Positions 44,955 through 52,331 of a DNA stretch of 64,000 nucleotides are shown one piece after another. Position numbers and translations under genes: made by a program. The stretch spans positions 77,215 through 141,214 of the forward strand of contig JAVKEN010000024.1 of the NCBI GenBank assembly GCA_040221415.1, in the 5' to 3' direction. Numbering within the stretch: the stretch's first letter is position 1; every line of letters starts with the position of its first letter. Origin of the DNA: JAVKEN01 sp040221415 (lineage in GTDB: Bacteria; Pseudomonadota; Alphaproteobacteria; Rickettsiales; JABSSG01). The notes beneath the pieces were generated by a model. The model was not told the origin of the DNA. It was given only the letters and a program-made list of their open reading frames with translations, and did not search any database.

Positions 44955-45868
44955 TTAAGAAGCTTGTAGCAAATAAATCTCTACGAAAAACTTTAACCAT
45001 ATTACCTCCTTTCATATGGATGAGCTTTCTTATTTTAGCTCCAATGATTATTGTTTTTTCAATAAGCTTAAGTGAATACGCAGCCTCTGTTCCACCTTAT
45101 AAAATGTTTTTTGGTTTCGACAAAAACCTAAATGAACTATTTTTTAACCCAATAGCAGAGAATTATCGCATTTTCTTTGAAGACTCCATTTATATAAAAG
45201 CGTTTTTAAACTCACTAAAGTTTGCCTTGCTTACAACGGCAATTACTTTATTGATTGGCTACCCAGCAGCTTTATCTATTGCTAATTCATCTGATGAATC
45301 TAAAAATATTTTGCTGACTTTAATTATTTTACCTTTCTGGACCTCACTTATTATTCGTGTATATGCATGGAAAATCATTCTAGGCCAAACAGGAATACTC
45401 AATAATTTCTTGCTTTACATAGGCTTTATCAGCGAACCGATACAATTCTTGAACTCTGAGGGCGCAGTAATAGCTGGGCTTGTTTACTGTTATCTCCCAT
45501 TTATGATATTTCCCTTATATGTAGCAATTGAACGTATGGATAAAAGTTTGATTGAAGCAGCACAGGATTTAGGTTATTCACCCCTGCAAGCATTTTTCAA
45601 AATTACTCTTCCATTATCAAAAGAAGGTATTATAGCTGGTTGCTTATTGGTATTCATCCCAGTTGTTGGTGAGTATGTAGTTCCAGACCTTCTTGGTGGC
45701 GGAAAAATAATAAATGTAGGTAAAATCATCTGGATTGAATTCTTCCAAAACAAAGACTGGCCAATAGCATCAGCAATAACGATTATCCTGGCGATTATAT
45801 TTGTTATACCACTGATTATCATCCAACGATTCATTGAAAAAGAGGAAGAAGATGAAGAAACTATTTAG
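44951..45868 (+). CDS. potB: Spermidine/putrescine ABC permease PotB
   Basis: 305 aa with six membrane helices. The EAA-type loop that contacts PotA is EAAQDLGYSPLQAFFKITLPLSKEG (about 196-220). The last 17 nt overlap the glycosyltransferase gene. Confidence 0.93.
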   Translation: MIKKLVANKSLRKTLTILPPFIWMSFLILAPMIIVFSISLSEYAASVPPYKMFFGFDKNLNELFFNPIAENYRIFFEDSIYIKAFLNSLKFALLTTAITLLIGYPAALSIANSSDESKNILLTLIILPFWTSLIIRVYAWKIILGQTGILNNFLLYIGFISEPIQFLNSEGAVIAGLVYCYLPFMIFPLYVAIERMDKSLIEAAQDLGYSPLQAFFKITLPLSKEGIIAGCLLVFIPVVGEYVVPDLLGGGKIINVGKIIWIEFFQNKDWPIASAITIILAIIFVIPLIIIQRFIEKEEEDEETI

Positions 45869-46835
45869 CTTTTTAATAATTACTTTTATTTCAAACTTTT
45901 CTAATGCTGATATTAAGATAGTAGATTTTGATCAATCAATGGGAAAAGAGAATAAGGTCTTATTCAAGGCGATGTTTGCCACTGAAGAAGGGGCAAAATT
46001 ATACAATTACTATAAAAAACTTTGGGAGCATAACTCTCCTGATAAAATGAAAGCTGCTAAGAACCCAATAATACCTAAAAAATTTCACCAATTATGGGTT
46101 GGTCCAAAACCCATACCTAAAGAGTTTTTACAAAGAGCTAAGGCATGCCAAAAGCTTCATCCCGACTGGGAATATAAATTATGGCGAGAAAAAGACTTGA
46201 AAGAATTTGATAAAAAATATCCTTACCTAACAAGCTTCCATACCGAAAAAAATTACGCCGGTAGAAAAGATCTATATTCACTATTAATCCTAAATGAGTA
46301 TGGTGGAATATTTTCAGATATCGATATTGAATGTTTAAGAAACCTAGATGAGCTAGCTCATAAATATAACTTCTTTGGCACAACTGATATTCCAAGAGCA
46401 AAAATAAAAAGACCCGTTTTCCCCATAGCATTCATGGGAAGTAAGCCAGACAACATTATAATTAATGAAACTTTAAAAATAGTAGAAAAAAAATTCAAAT
46501 CCTGTTTTAGCAGAAAAGATCATAAATATTTTTATACTGCAAAATTTAAAATTTATAATTTCTTCTTCAAGCTTTTTAACAAACCTCCTGTTGTTAAATG
46601 TGGCAGTTCCAATGAATTCTCAGTATTTTCTACATATGAAGCTCTAATGAAAATTTGCAAAAACTATAAATGTAAAAGCGTTGTCTTTCCAGCGACTTAT
46701 CTGTTTCCTATCTACTACGACCAGTACAAACATTACTCATGGTGGGATAAGTTGAAGATTTATTTAGGTTTAGAAAAAAGGGTTCATTATTTCTCTAAGA
46801 TCAGACCTGAAACATTTGCATATCATAGATGGTAA
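45852..46835 (+). CDS. Exported GT32-like glycosyltransferase inside the pot operon
   Basis: 327 aa. A signal peptide of about 19 residues (MKKLFSFLIITFISNFSNA) precedes a DXD-sugar-binding glycosyltransferase domain: IPKKFHQLWVGPKPIP at about 75-90, RKDLYSLLILNEYGG at about 138-152 and the metal-binding DID at 156-158. The fold pattern matches Gly_transf_sug / OCH1-like enzymes (GT32). ATG 45852 has AGAGGAAG upstream. An earlier TTG is less likely. Catalytic motifs are intact. A signal peptide on such an enzyme is odd for a cytosolic role and suggests action in the periplasm or outside the cell. It lies between potB and potC (17-nt overlap and 3-nt gap). Confidence 0.82.
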   Translation: MKKLFSFLIITFISNFSNADIKIVDFDQSMGKENKVLFKAMFATEEGAKLYNYYKKLWEHNSPDKMKAAKNPIIPKKFHQLWVGPKPIPKEFLQRAKACQKLHPDWEYKLWREKDLKEFDKKYPYLTSFHTEKNYAGRKDLYSLLILNEYGGIFSDIDIECLRNLDELAHKYNFFGTTDIPRAKIKRPVFPIAFMGSKPDNIIINETLKIVEKKFKSCFSRKDHKYFYTAKFKIYNFFFKLFNKPPVVKCGSSNEFSVFSTYEALMKICKNYKCKSVVFPATYLFPIYYDQYKHYSWWDKLKIYLGLEKRVHYFSKIRPETFAYHRW

Positions 46836-46838
46836 AGA

Positions 46839-47639
46839 ATGGTAAATAAAATCCCTTTTGCAAAAATTGTGATCACTCTGGTGCTGTTATTCCTGTACCT
46901 ACCAATTTTTATTTTGGTTTTATACTCATTCAATGAATCAAGATATGTAACTGTATGGTCAGAATTCTCACTGAAATGGTATAGGGAGATTTTTCATGAC
47001 CGTGAGTTGCTGGAAGCTACGGCTAAAAGTATAAAGATTGCCGCAACTTCTGCATCAATATCAGTAGTTTTTGGAACAATGGCTGCATTATCGCTAGTAA
47101 GGTTTGGACTATTCTTCGGCAGAACCTTGTTCTCAACCATCCTAACCGCACCTTTTATCATTCCTGAAGTAATCACCGGCTTCTCGCTTTTATTGCTGTT
47201 TTCATTTATCGAGCAAGTATTTGGAATATTCGCAGAACGCGGAACTACAACGGTTATCTTGGCTCATACGACCCTTGGAGTTGCGTATGTGACTGTGATG
47301 GTCCAAGCTCGCCTAGCTAATTTTGATATGTCACTTGAAGAAGCTGCGCTTGATTTGGGCGCTACTCCGCTTAAAGTGTTTTTCACTATCACATTACCAA
47401 TAATAGGCAAAAGCTTAATTGCTGGCTGGCTGCTTGCTTTCACTCTATCTTTAGATGACTTAGTCATAGCCAGCTTCACTTCAGGTCCAGGATCTACAAC
47501 TTTGCCAATGCTTATTTATTCACGAATTAAGCTTGGTATCAGCCCAGAGATCAATGCTTTGGCTACTATCATGCTCTCCATTGTGTTCGTTTCTATTGCC
47601 CTAGTTTATTTTGCCAATATCAGAACCAAGAAAGATTAA
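46839..47639 (+). CDS. potC: Spermidine/putrescine ABC permease PotC
   Basis: 266 aa with six membrane helices. The EAA loop is EEAALDLGATPLKVFFTITLP (about 167-187). LSLDDLVIASFTSGPGS is a PotC hallmark. Completes the importer together with potD, potA and potB. Confidence 0.94.
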   Translation: MVNKIPFAKIVITLVLLFLYLPIFILVLYSFNESRYVTVWSEFSLKWYREIFHDRELLEATAKSIKIAATSASISVVFGTMAALSLVRFGLFFGRTLFSTILTAPFIIPEVITGFSLLLLFSFIEQVFGIFAERGTTTVILAHTTLGVAYVTVMVQARLANFDMSLEEAALDLGATPLKVFFTITLPIIGKSLIAGWLLAFTLSLDDLVIASFTSGPGSTTLPMLIYSRIKLGISPEINALATIMLSIVFVSIALVYFANIRTKKD

Positions 47640-47656
47640 CCGATAGTTAATTATTG

Positions 47657-47685
47657 TTGACATTTGTTTAACTTTGGGTTATCCT
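47657..47685 (+). promoter_or_regulatory. Strong sigma70 promoter for the 236-aa protein
   Basis: Consensus TTGACA at 47657-47662, 17-bp spacer, TATCCT at 47680-47685, followed by a GAGGAGG SD. Confidence 0.75.
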
Positions 47686-47714
47686 TACCTCACATGTAAT
47701 TTGAGGAGGCAAAC

Positions 47715-48425
47715 ATGGCAAAACGATTACGTAAAGCAAAAAGACCTTTAGCACAACGTAAGCTATCAAAGGTTTTTAACAAAATCAATGAAAGCTACAA
47801 GCATAAGCTAAAGCATATTAATGAACATTTTTCTGGTGATGAGCACACAGAAACTCGTGAGCACTTAAAAAAGATTGTTGAATCTCACTTTGAAGCTCAG
47901 AATGATAGATATTCTGATGTAGTAAATGCGTACAAAGATATCTTATCAGAAAAATCAGGTGTTATTCTTTCAAAAAGTGAAAGAAAACAGATTTTCCAGA
48001 AAATCAAAAATCTAAACAAGACACTAGATGCTGATCAAAATCATTTTGATACCGCTATCGACGAAGCAATCGAGAAACACCAGGAAGTTAATTTCAATGA
48101 AATTGAAATCATGGAAGAAGCAGGTGAAGTAATTAACACTGAATATCATGTTAATCCCGATGGTTCATTTACTTACGAAGAAGAAGTAAAAATTGATGAT
48201 GACATCGCAAAAGAAGCTGAAACTGCTGAAGATTTCGTTGAAGAAGAAATTGAAGTTGAAGTTAACGAAACAGTAGATTCATGTCTTGTTGCTGAAGCAA
48301 CTGAAAGACCAGAAGTTGATCATGGCAACTTACGTGGCAGCCATGGTGACAACGACCTTTCTGGACTTGGTCAGTTTGTTCAGGATGTATGCGCTTATAT
48401 TAGTGGCGACACCACAGAATTGTAA
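47715..48425 (+). CDS. Abundant-looking hypothetical protein, basic N-terminus and acidic C-terminus
   Basis: 236 aa, no family recognised. The first ~60 residues are strongly basic (AKRLRKAKRPLAQRKLSK), the middle is helical and coiled-coil-like, and about 130-200 is very acidic (EEEVKIDDD, EEEIEVEVNE). The last 40 residues are neutral. No signal peptide. It has its own strong promoter, a near-perfect SD (TGAGGAGG) and a strong terminator, so high expression is expected. A nucleoid- or RNA-binding role is one option. Confidence 0.75.
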   Translation: MAKRLRKAKRPLAQRKLSKVFNKINESYKHKLKHINEHFSGDEHTETREHLKKIVESHFEAQNDRYSDVVNAYKDILSEKSGVILSKSERKQIFQKIKNLNKTLDADQNHFDTAIDEAIEKHQEVNFNEIEIMEEAGEVINTEYHVNPDGSFTYEEEVKIDDDIAKEAETAEDFVEEEIEVEVNETVDSCLVAEATERPEVDHGNLRGSHGDNDLSGLGQFVQDVCAYISGDTTEL

Positions 48426-48448
48426 CTACAAAAAATATTTAGACCTTG

Positions 48449-48477
48449 GGGGAGCTTTTCTAGCTCCCCTTTTTTTT
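48449..48477 (+). terminator. Intrinsic terminator
   Basis: Perfect 8-bp stem GGGGAGCT/AGCTCCCC with a 5-nt loop and an 8-T tract, 24 nt after the 236-aa gene. Confidence 0.92.
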
Positions 48478-48521
48478 GCCTTATTTGTAGGTTTGCACCG
48501 GGTTGATAAGGGCAATGGATG

Positions 48522-48537
48522 CCGGATCGTAGTCCGG
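48522..48537. repeat. REP-like hairpin, TCGTAG loop (copy A)
   Basis: CCGGA-TCGTAG-TCCGG within an ATGGATGC...AGTGACGTCAG context that recurs exactly at 49381-49396. Together with the element at 48576, the terminator and the direct repeat it fills the 333-nt gap 48426-48757. Confidence 0.75.
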
Positions 48538-48575
48538 AGTGACGTCAGGGGGTGGTATGGAAAAGTTGGTTATGG

Positions 48576-48596
48576 ATGCCGGGTCAAGCCCGGCAT
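48576..48596. repeat. REP-like hairpin, TCAAG loop (copy 2)
   Basis: ATGCCGGG-TCAAG-CCCGGCAT, perfect 8-bp stem, preceded by TGG and followed by GACG. Confidence 0.8.
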
Positions 48597-48653
48597 GACG
48601 TCGTGGGTTGTGGCATGACAACGTGGGGTTTCGGCATGACGACGAGGCAAGAA

Positions 48654-48747
48654 AAAAGCCCCGTGATAACACAGGGCTTTAGACGTAATTCATCTATCTT
48701 ACCTTTTTACAATATCACATCAAACACGATAGGTTAATACCCCCCTG
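48654..48747. repeat. Direct repeat, left copy flanking mazEF
   Basis: About 87-94 bp, matching 49414-49507 at an exact offset of 760 bp with only a few mismatches (AACACGAT versus AAAAGGAT near the end). It contains an AAAGCCC/GGGCTTT hairpin (48655-48680) followed, on the minus strand, by a T-tract. This copy may therefore also terminate the leftward mazEF transcript. Confidence 0.9.
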
Positions 48748-48757
48748 TTGAAGTTTT

Positions 48758-49078
48758 CTAAAGCGCAAACATCTCTTGTAAGCAATGTAAAATCTTCTCA
48801 CCAGCAGAATCACCTAATTTTGTATAGTGGCTAACGATTCGTTGCTTATCAATAACTCTGATTTGATCAATTGCCGCCTGACCTTTTTTGCCTTTCACGA
48901 TGCAATCAACTCGAGTCGGGTAATTTCGAATTCGGCTAGTAAGTGGCGAAATAATGACCGTATCCAAATATTTATTCATCTCATTCGGCGAGATCACCAC
49001 CGCAGGTCTGGTTTTCTTAATCTCCCTACCAATAGTTGGATCAAGATTAACCCAAACGACATCAAATCTTTTTACCAT
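48758..49078 (-). CDS. mazF: MazF/PemK-family endoribonuclease toxin
   Basis: 106 aa with MVKRFDVVWVNLDPTIG, KTRPAVVISPNEM, VIISPLTS and AAIDQIRVIDKQRI, the standard PemK/MazF set. The second of two close ATGs (49078) is chosen because AGGAGG lies 7 nt before it. The first ATG (49084) would leave only about 1 nt. It overlaps its antitoxin gene by 7 nt. Confidence 0.9.
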   Translation of the reverse strand: MVKRFDVVWVNLDPTIGREIKKTRPAVVISPNEMNKYLDTVIISPLTSRIRNYPTRVDCIVKGKKGQAAIDQIRVIDKQRIVSHYTKLGDSAGEKILHCLQEMFAL

Positions 49079-49308
49079 TCCCATTCCTCCTCATCCCATT
49101 TTGTTGGAAGCATCTCAACTTTTTCTTCTTCAAGCTGAGTATTTTTAAAGCTTTCATCCCAATGAGATCGAGGTTTTAATGGCCGAACAATCATTGTATT
49201 ATTACTGATCTCGATTTTTACTTTGTCCTGGAAATCGCATTGCTCAAGAATTGCTTTTGGAATTCTTAGGCCTTTGGAGTTACCTATTTTAACTATGTTT
49301 GAAATCAT
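49072..49308 (-). CDS. mazE: AbrB/MazE-type antitoxin
   Basis: 78 aa. The N-terminal swapped-hairpin AbrB domain (IVKIGNSKGLRIPKAILEQ) binds DNA. The acidic, Trp-rich C-terminus (KWDEEEWEW) is the usual toxin-wrapping segment. GAGG lies 6 nt before the ATG. Confidence 0.9.
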   Translation of the reverse strand: MISNIVKIGNSKGLRIPKAILEQCDFQDKVKIEISNNTMIVRPLKPRSHWDESFKNTQLEEEKVEMLPTKWDEEEWEW

Positions 49309-49380
49309 GCAGCCTCTTTTTTATTTTAGAGTATGTACAATGTAATTACTTGTCAACGAGTTTTTAGTGGGGTATGGATG

Positions 49381-49396
49381 CCGGATCGTAGTCCGG
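49381..49396. repeat. REP-like hairpin, TCGTAG loop (copy B)
   Basis: Same CCGGA-TCGTAG-TCCGG and flanks as 48522-48537. It lies just before the right direct repeat. The gap 49309-49729 holds only these repeats and a terminator. Confidence 0.75.
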
Positions 49397-49413
49397 AGTG
49401 ACGTCAGATATAA

Positions 49414-49507
49414 AAAAAACCCGCGATTACACAGGGCTTTAGACGTAATTCATCTATCTTACCTTTTTACAATATCACATCAAAAAGGATAGGTTAATAC
49501 CCCCCCT
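49414..49507. repeat. Direct repeat, right copy flanking mazEF
   Basis: Partner of 48654-48747. It ends in a run of C (CCCCCCC) after AGGTTAATA. The two copies bracket mazEF and nothing else of coding size. Confidence 0.9.
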
Positions 49508-49525
49508 GCTCATATTACGTCATCT

Positions 49526-49538
49526 CGCACTTGATGCG
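49526..49538. repeat. REP-like hairpin, inverted copy
   Basis: CGCA-CTTGA-TGCG. Its reverse complement has the TGGAT-stem-TCAAG-stem-ATGACG layout of the family, so it is an inverted member with a weaker stem. Confidence 0.55.
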
Positions 49539-49571
49539 GAATCCACTACGTTCATCGTGAGGATAGATGGG

Positions 49572-49590
49572 CCCTGAATCAAGTTCAGGG
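49572..49590. repeat. REP-like hairpin, TCAAG loop (copy 3)
   Basis: CCCTGAA-TCAAG-TTCAGGG, perfect 7-bp stem, followed by TGACGACG. The stem differs fully from the other copies while the loop is kept. Confidence 0.75.
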
Positions 49591-49673
49591 TGACGACGTG
49601 GGTGGTTGGGTAACGCCAGAGGTTGTGACATGACGTGGAAGTGGTTTAGGATGATATCGGGGATATACAGACA

Positions 49674-49703
49674 TAAAAAAAAAGGCAGCCCCGAAGAGCT
49701 GCC
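49674..49703 (-). terminator. Intrinsic terminator of the 678-aa gene
   Basis: On the minus strand GGCAGC, an 8-nt loop and GCTGCC are followed by about ten T. It lies 27 nt after the stop. Confidence 0.9.
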
Positions 49704-49729
49704 GATTTCTTTCTTTGCACTCGAGATAT

Positions 49730-51766
49730 TTACTGAGGCGTCAAAATTCTACCCATACATTGCGCTATAGCATCACCATATATATCTACGAAAGCTGCAT
49801 TTGCACAATCTCCTTGTCCTGTACCAGTTCCTATATAATGATTTCCAGCCGCATTTGCCCAAGAGGCACATTTTGTATAATGAGCAAGCAAATCAGTGTC
49901 TGTTACAGCATTGCTTGTCACTGTTAACGCTCCAAGAGCATAAACTAAGTCTCCTGTAGCAGTATTACCATTACACAAGACGTATGCAGCTGATGAACTG
50001 ATTCCACCAACATCCGAAGAAAGAGTATCAATCTCTGTATGTAACTCGTCAATAGCACCAGAAATTGTCTGAGCGGTTGTAGCCAGAGCTGTATTACCAA
50101 TTGCTCCTGTCAATGTAGTGGCAACGTTTGCAATTGAATACGGACCAATAGCACTAGTTATGGAAGTGTGATCACTAGATATACCATTTGAAATTGCTGT
50201 ATCCAGATTGGCATTTGATACTGCGTTGTTGTTATTACCTCCAGTACCATTCTGTGCATCAATTGTAGTAGTAAATGCATCACCAATATTTCCAGCAAGA
50301 GTTACACCGTCACCTGTTGCAGCTCGGACAGCTTCTAATAATAGCGCCTGCTCTGTTGCAACATTTGAACTTTGTTCAGTAACCATATCTCCAATATCAC
50401 TAGCAAGATTAGCCACTGTAAATGTTCCAGAAGTTTGACCAATAACATTTACTATTGCAGTTGCTAATTCTGTGGCACTACTATATGTATTTGTTGCATC
50501 AAGAGCTGTTTGTAAATCTTGATGAATTTCTTGAATTGATTTTTGAACACCATCATCTGGTGCAAAATCAAGAGATAAAGTTCTTCCACCAATAGCTTCT
50601 GTTATGCTACCAGGGCCAACTTTGACATCACCTATTACACTTGTAATAGTTGCTCTTGTTCCAGCAGCCGCCCTTGTTAACACCGTGTCAACATCAGCAT
50701 TAACTACTGTGGGAGAGTCTCCTGTTCCATCATTAGCTGCAATTGTTGCTGTTATAGCGTCCCCTATAGCTCCTACTGTTGCCGCTGCAGAACCAACAGC
50801 TGTCAGAAATTTAGCTTGCTCAGTTGCAAGTAGGGCTTCTGCTCCTGTTCCTTCAGCTGTCATTAAATCTATATCTGATGCAAGATTCTCAACTGTAAAA
50901 CTACTAGTACCATCTCCAACATCTCCAATAGCATTAATTATTGCTTTAGCTAAATCATCTGATGCAGCATATTTATTCCCAGCATTCAACGCGCTTAACA
51001 ATGCACTTTGAATTGTACTAACCGAAGAGCTTGCTTGTGGATCGGTTCTTGCAGCATGCGACAATACACCTGCACCTATGGCTTGCGAAATTGATAATGG
51101 AGCAAGCCTGACATCACCTATATAATCATCTAAATCTTGGTCGTTTCCAGGACCATAAGCATCGGATAATTTAGCAGGTGTTACTGCACCAGCTGCGATT
51201 TTTGCAGCAATTACAGAGTCCGTTGCTAATTCAGAAGTACCGACTGCTCCAGCAGCGATTTCAGATGCTTCAACCGAATCTGCTGCAAGGTCACCAGCTA
51301 CTATATTATTTGAAAAACTTAATTTAGAATAAACAATAGCTGCAGTACCAGAAATGTCCGCATTTACTATCTCACCATCTGCTATCTTAGCTGACGTTAC
51401 TGCATTAGCTGCTAATTCAGAAGTACCGACTGCTCCAGCAGCGATTTCAGATGCTCCTATAGAGCCAGCTGTTCTACTAAGCAAAGATTCTGCTGCACTA
51501 ATATATTCTTGCAATGCTTTCTGATTTGTTAATGTAAGATCAGTGGCGCCAGTTCCTACGTTAAGGCCTTTTAATGCGGTAATCTGTGTAGATAGCTGTG
51601 TGGCTGTAGGAGTAGCAGAAAAGTCACCTATAGCTCCAGTTTGGGTTGTGTCACCTGATGACATTAAGAGACCATTGACTCCAGTTCCATCCGTGTAAAG
51701 AAACGAAGGTAACCGATACTCCAAAGCTTCTGCTAAATTGCTTAATATCGTTTTTGCATTAGCCAT
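49730..51766 (-). CDS. Large repetitive tail-fibre/surface-like protein with C-terminal four-Cys domain
   Basis: 678 aa, low in charge and rich in Ala, Thr, Ser, Gly. No signal peptide. Part 1 (about 95-205) has short repeats of the type seen in phage tail and surface fibres (ASEIAAGAVGTSELAANAV, then a near copy). Two long tandem repeats of about 160 aa follow (each IGDV..., ENLASDI/ANLASDI, ATEQA..., IGDA...), then a partial third. The only cysteines I see are C598, C633, C654 and C670 in the last ~85 residues, a pattern shared with the two upstream genes. Likely trimeric fibre or adhesin. No capsid, terminase or integrase gene is nearby. Confidence 0.75.
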   Translation of the reverse strand: MANAKTILSNLAEALEYRLPSFLYTDGTGVNGLLMSSGDTTQTGAIGDFSATPTATQLSTQITALKGLNVGTGATDLTLTNQKALQEYISAAESLLSRTAGSIGASEIAAGAVGTSELAANAVTSAKIADGEIVNADISGTAAIVYSKLSFSNNIVAGDLAADSVEASEIAAGAVGTSELATDSVIAAKIAAGAVTPAKLSDAYGPGNDQDLDDYIGDVRLAPLSISQAIGAGVLSHAARTDPQASSSVSTIQSALLSALNAGNKYAASDDLAKAIINAIGDVGDGTSSFTVENLASDIDLMTAEGTGAEALLATEQAKFLTAVGSAAATVGAIGDAITATIAANDGTGDSPTVVNADVDTVLTRAAAGTRATITSVIGDVKVGPGSITEAIGGRTLSLDFAPDDGVQKSIQEIHQDLQTALDATNTYSSATELATAIVNVIGQTSGTFTVANLASDIGDMVTEQSSNVATEQALLLEAVRAATGDGVTLAGNIGDAFTTTIDAQNGTGGNNNNAVSNANLDTAISNGISSDHTSITSAIGPYSIANVATTLTGAIGNTALATTAQTISGAIDELHTEIDTLSSDVGGISSSAAYVLCNGNTATGDLVYALGALTVTSNAVTDTDLLAHYTKCASWANAAGNHYIGTGTGQGDCANAAFVDIYGDAIAQCMGRILTPQ
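51225..51269 (-). repeat. 45-bp exact repeat within the fibre-like gene (copy 1)
   Basis: Identical over 45 nt to 51411-51455 and encodes the ASEIAAGAVGTSELA block. The identity implies recent duplication or gene conversion. Confidence 0.85.
51411..51455 (-). repeat. 45-bp exact repeat within the fibre-like gene (copy 2)
   Basis: Second copy of the block at 51225-51269. Confidence 0.85.
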
Positions 51767-51972
51767 AATTAAACCTGTTATTAATTAAAATTTAATTGAT
51801 AATTTTTGCAGATGGGGCTGAAATTGGCTTTTATAGCTAGAGTGTCCGCTATATTATCGATGCTTCCTCAAAAAAAAATTCCACCCAAAAAACTATCCTA
51901 GTAAAATTAGAACATGGAATTATTAATTAAGTGTTAATTTAAAAAAGTTTTTCAAATTAAATTTAGAGTTGA

Positions 51973-51980
51973 GGGGGGGG
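51973..51980. repeat. Homopolymeric G8 tract upstream of the fibre-like gene
   Basis: Eight G in a row in otherwise AT-rich DNA, about 207 nt before the 678-aa ATG (C8 on that strand). The rest of the 259-nt gap 51767-52025 is AT-rich and shows no gene. Confidence 0.7.
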
Positions 51981-52025
51981 TGAAGGTAAGTGATTGAAAT
52001 TAGGTGAATTTCAAAATAAAAAAAA

Positions 52026-52322
52026 TTAAGAATCTATATCTATATCATTAATCGAGAATTGGCTGCCGCCTGAGACAAACATCACGCAAAGTTGAGCAAC
52101 GGCATCTCCTGGATAAAGCTGGCAACCACTATCGGCGTTGGTGAGCGATAAATAATAATCACCGCTTATTGAGATGACCGTATCAAGGCAAGCATAATAA
52201 GCAGTGTCAAGATCTGAAAGCGCTACTGTTGTGCCATCATCTTCTGTCGTGAGCGTAGTAAGTACAGAATCAATTTCCTTTGAGGAGGTGCAAGTATATA
52301 TAGTTCTAGTTTCTGCCGCCAT
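52026..52322 (-). CDS. Small four-cysteine domain protein, 98 aa
   Basis: No family recognised. It consists almost entirely of the four-Cys domain: C11, C45, C67 and C79 (spacings 33, 21, 11), with an AYYAC, a GDYYL and a PGD before the last Cys. No signal peptide. Acidic. AGAGGTAG lies 4-5 nt before the ATG. It is 9 nt after the 188-aa gene and clearly a paralogue of its C-terminal half. Confidence 0.75.
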   Translation of the reverse strand: MAAETRTIYTCTSSKEIDSVLTTLTTEDDGTTVALSDLDTAYYACLDTVISISGDYYLSLTNADSGCQLYPGDAVAQLCVMFVSGGSQFSINDIDIDS

Positions 52323-52331
52323 AAACTACCT

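Noticed and set aside
48286..48737. Open frames through the repeat region after the 236-aa gene
   Set aside because: They read through the terminator and hairpin repeats. No SD, and the translation is low-complexity repeat sequence.
50604..51011. Open frame of 135 codons antisense to the fibre-like gene
   Set aside because: An Ala/Val/Ser-rich mirror of the repetitive gene on the minus strand. The minus-strand protein has the SD, the terminator and the shared C-terminal domain.
51225..51455. CRISPR-like array
   Set aside because: Only two exact 45-bp copies, in frame inside a coding region, with no regular spacers and no cas genes.
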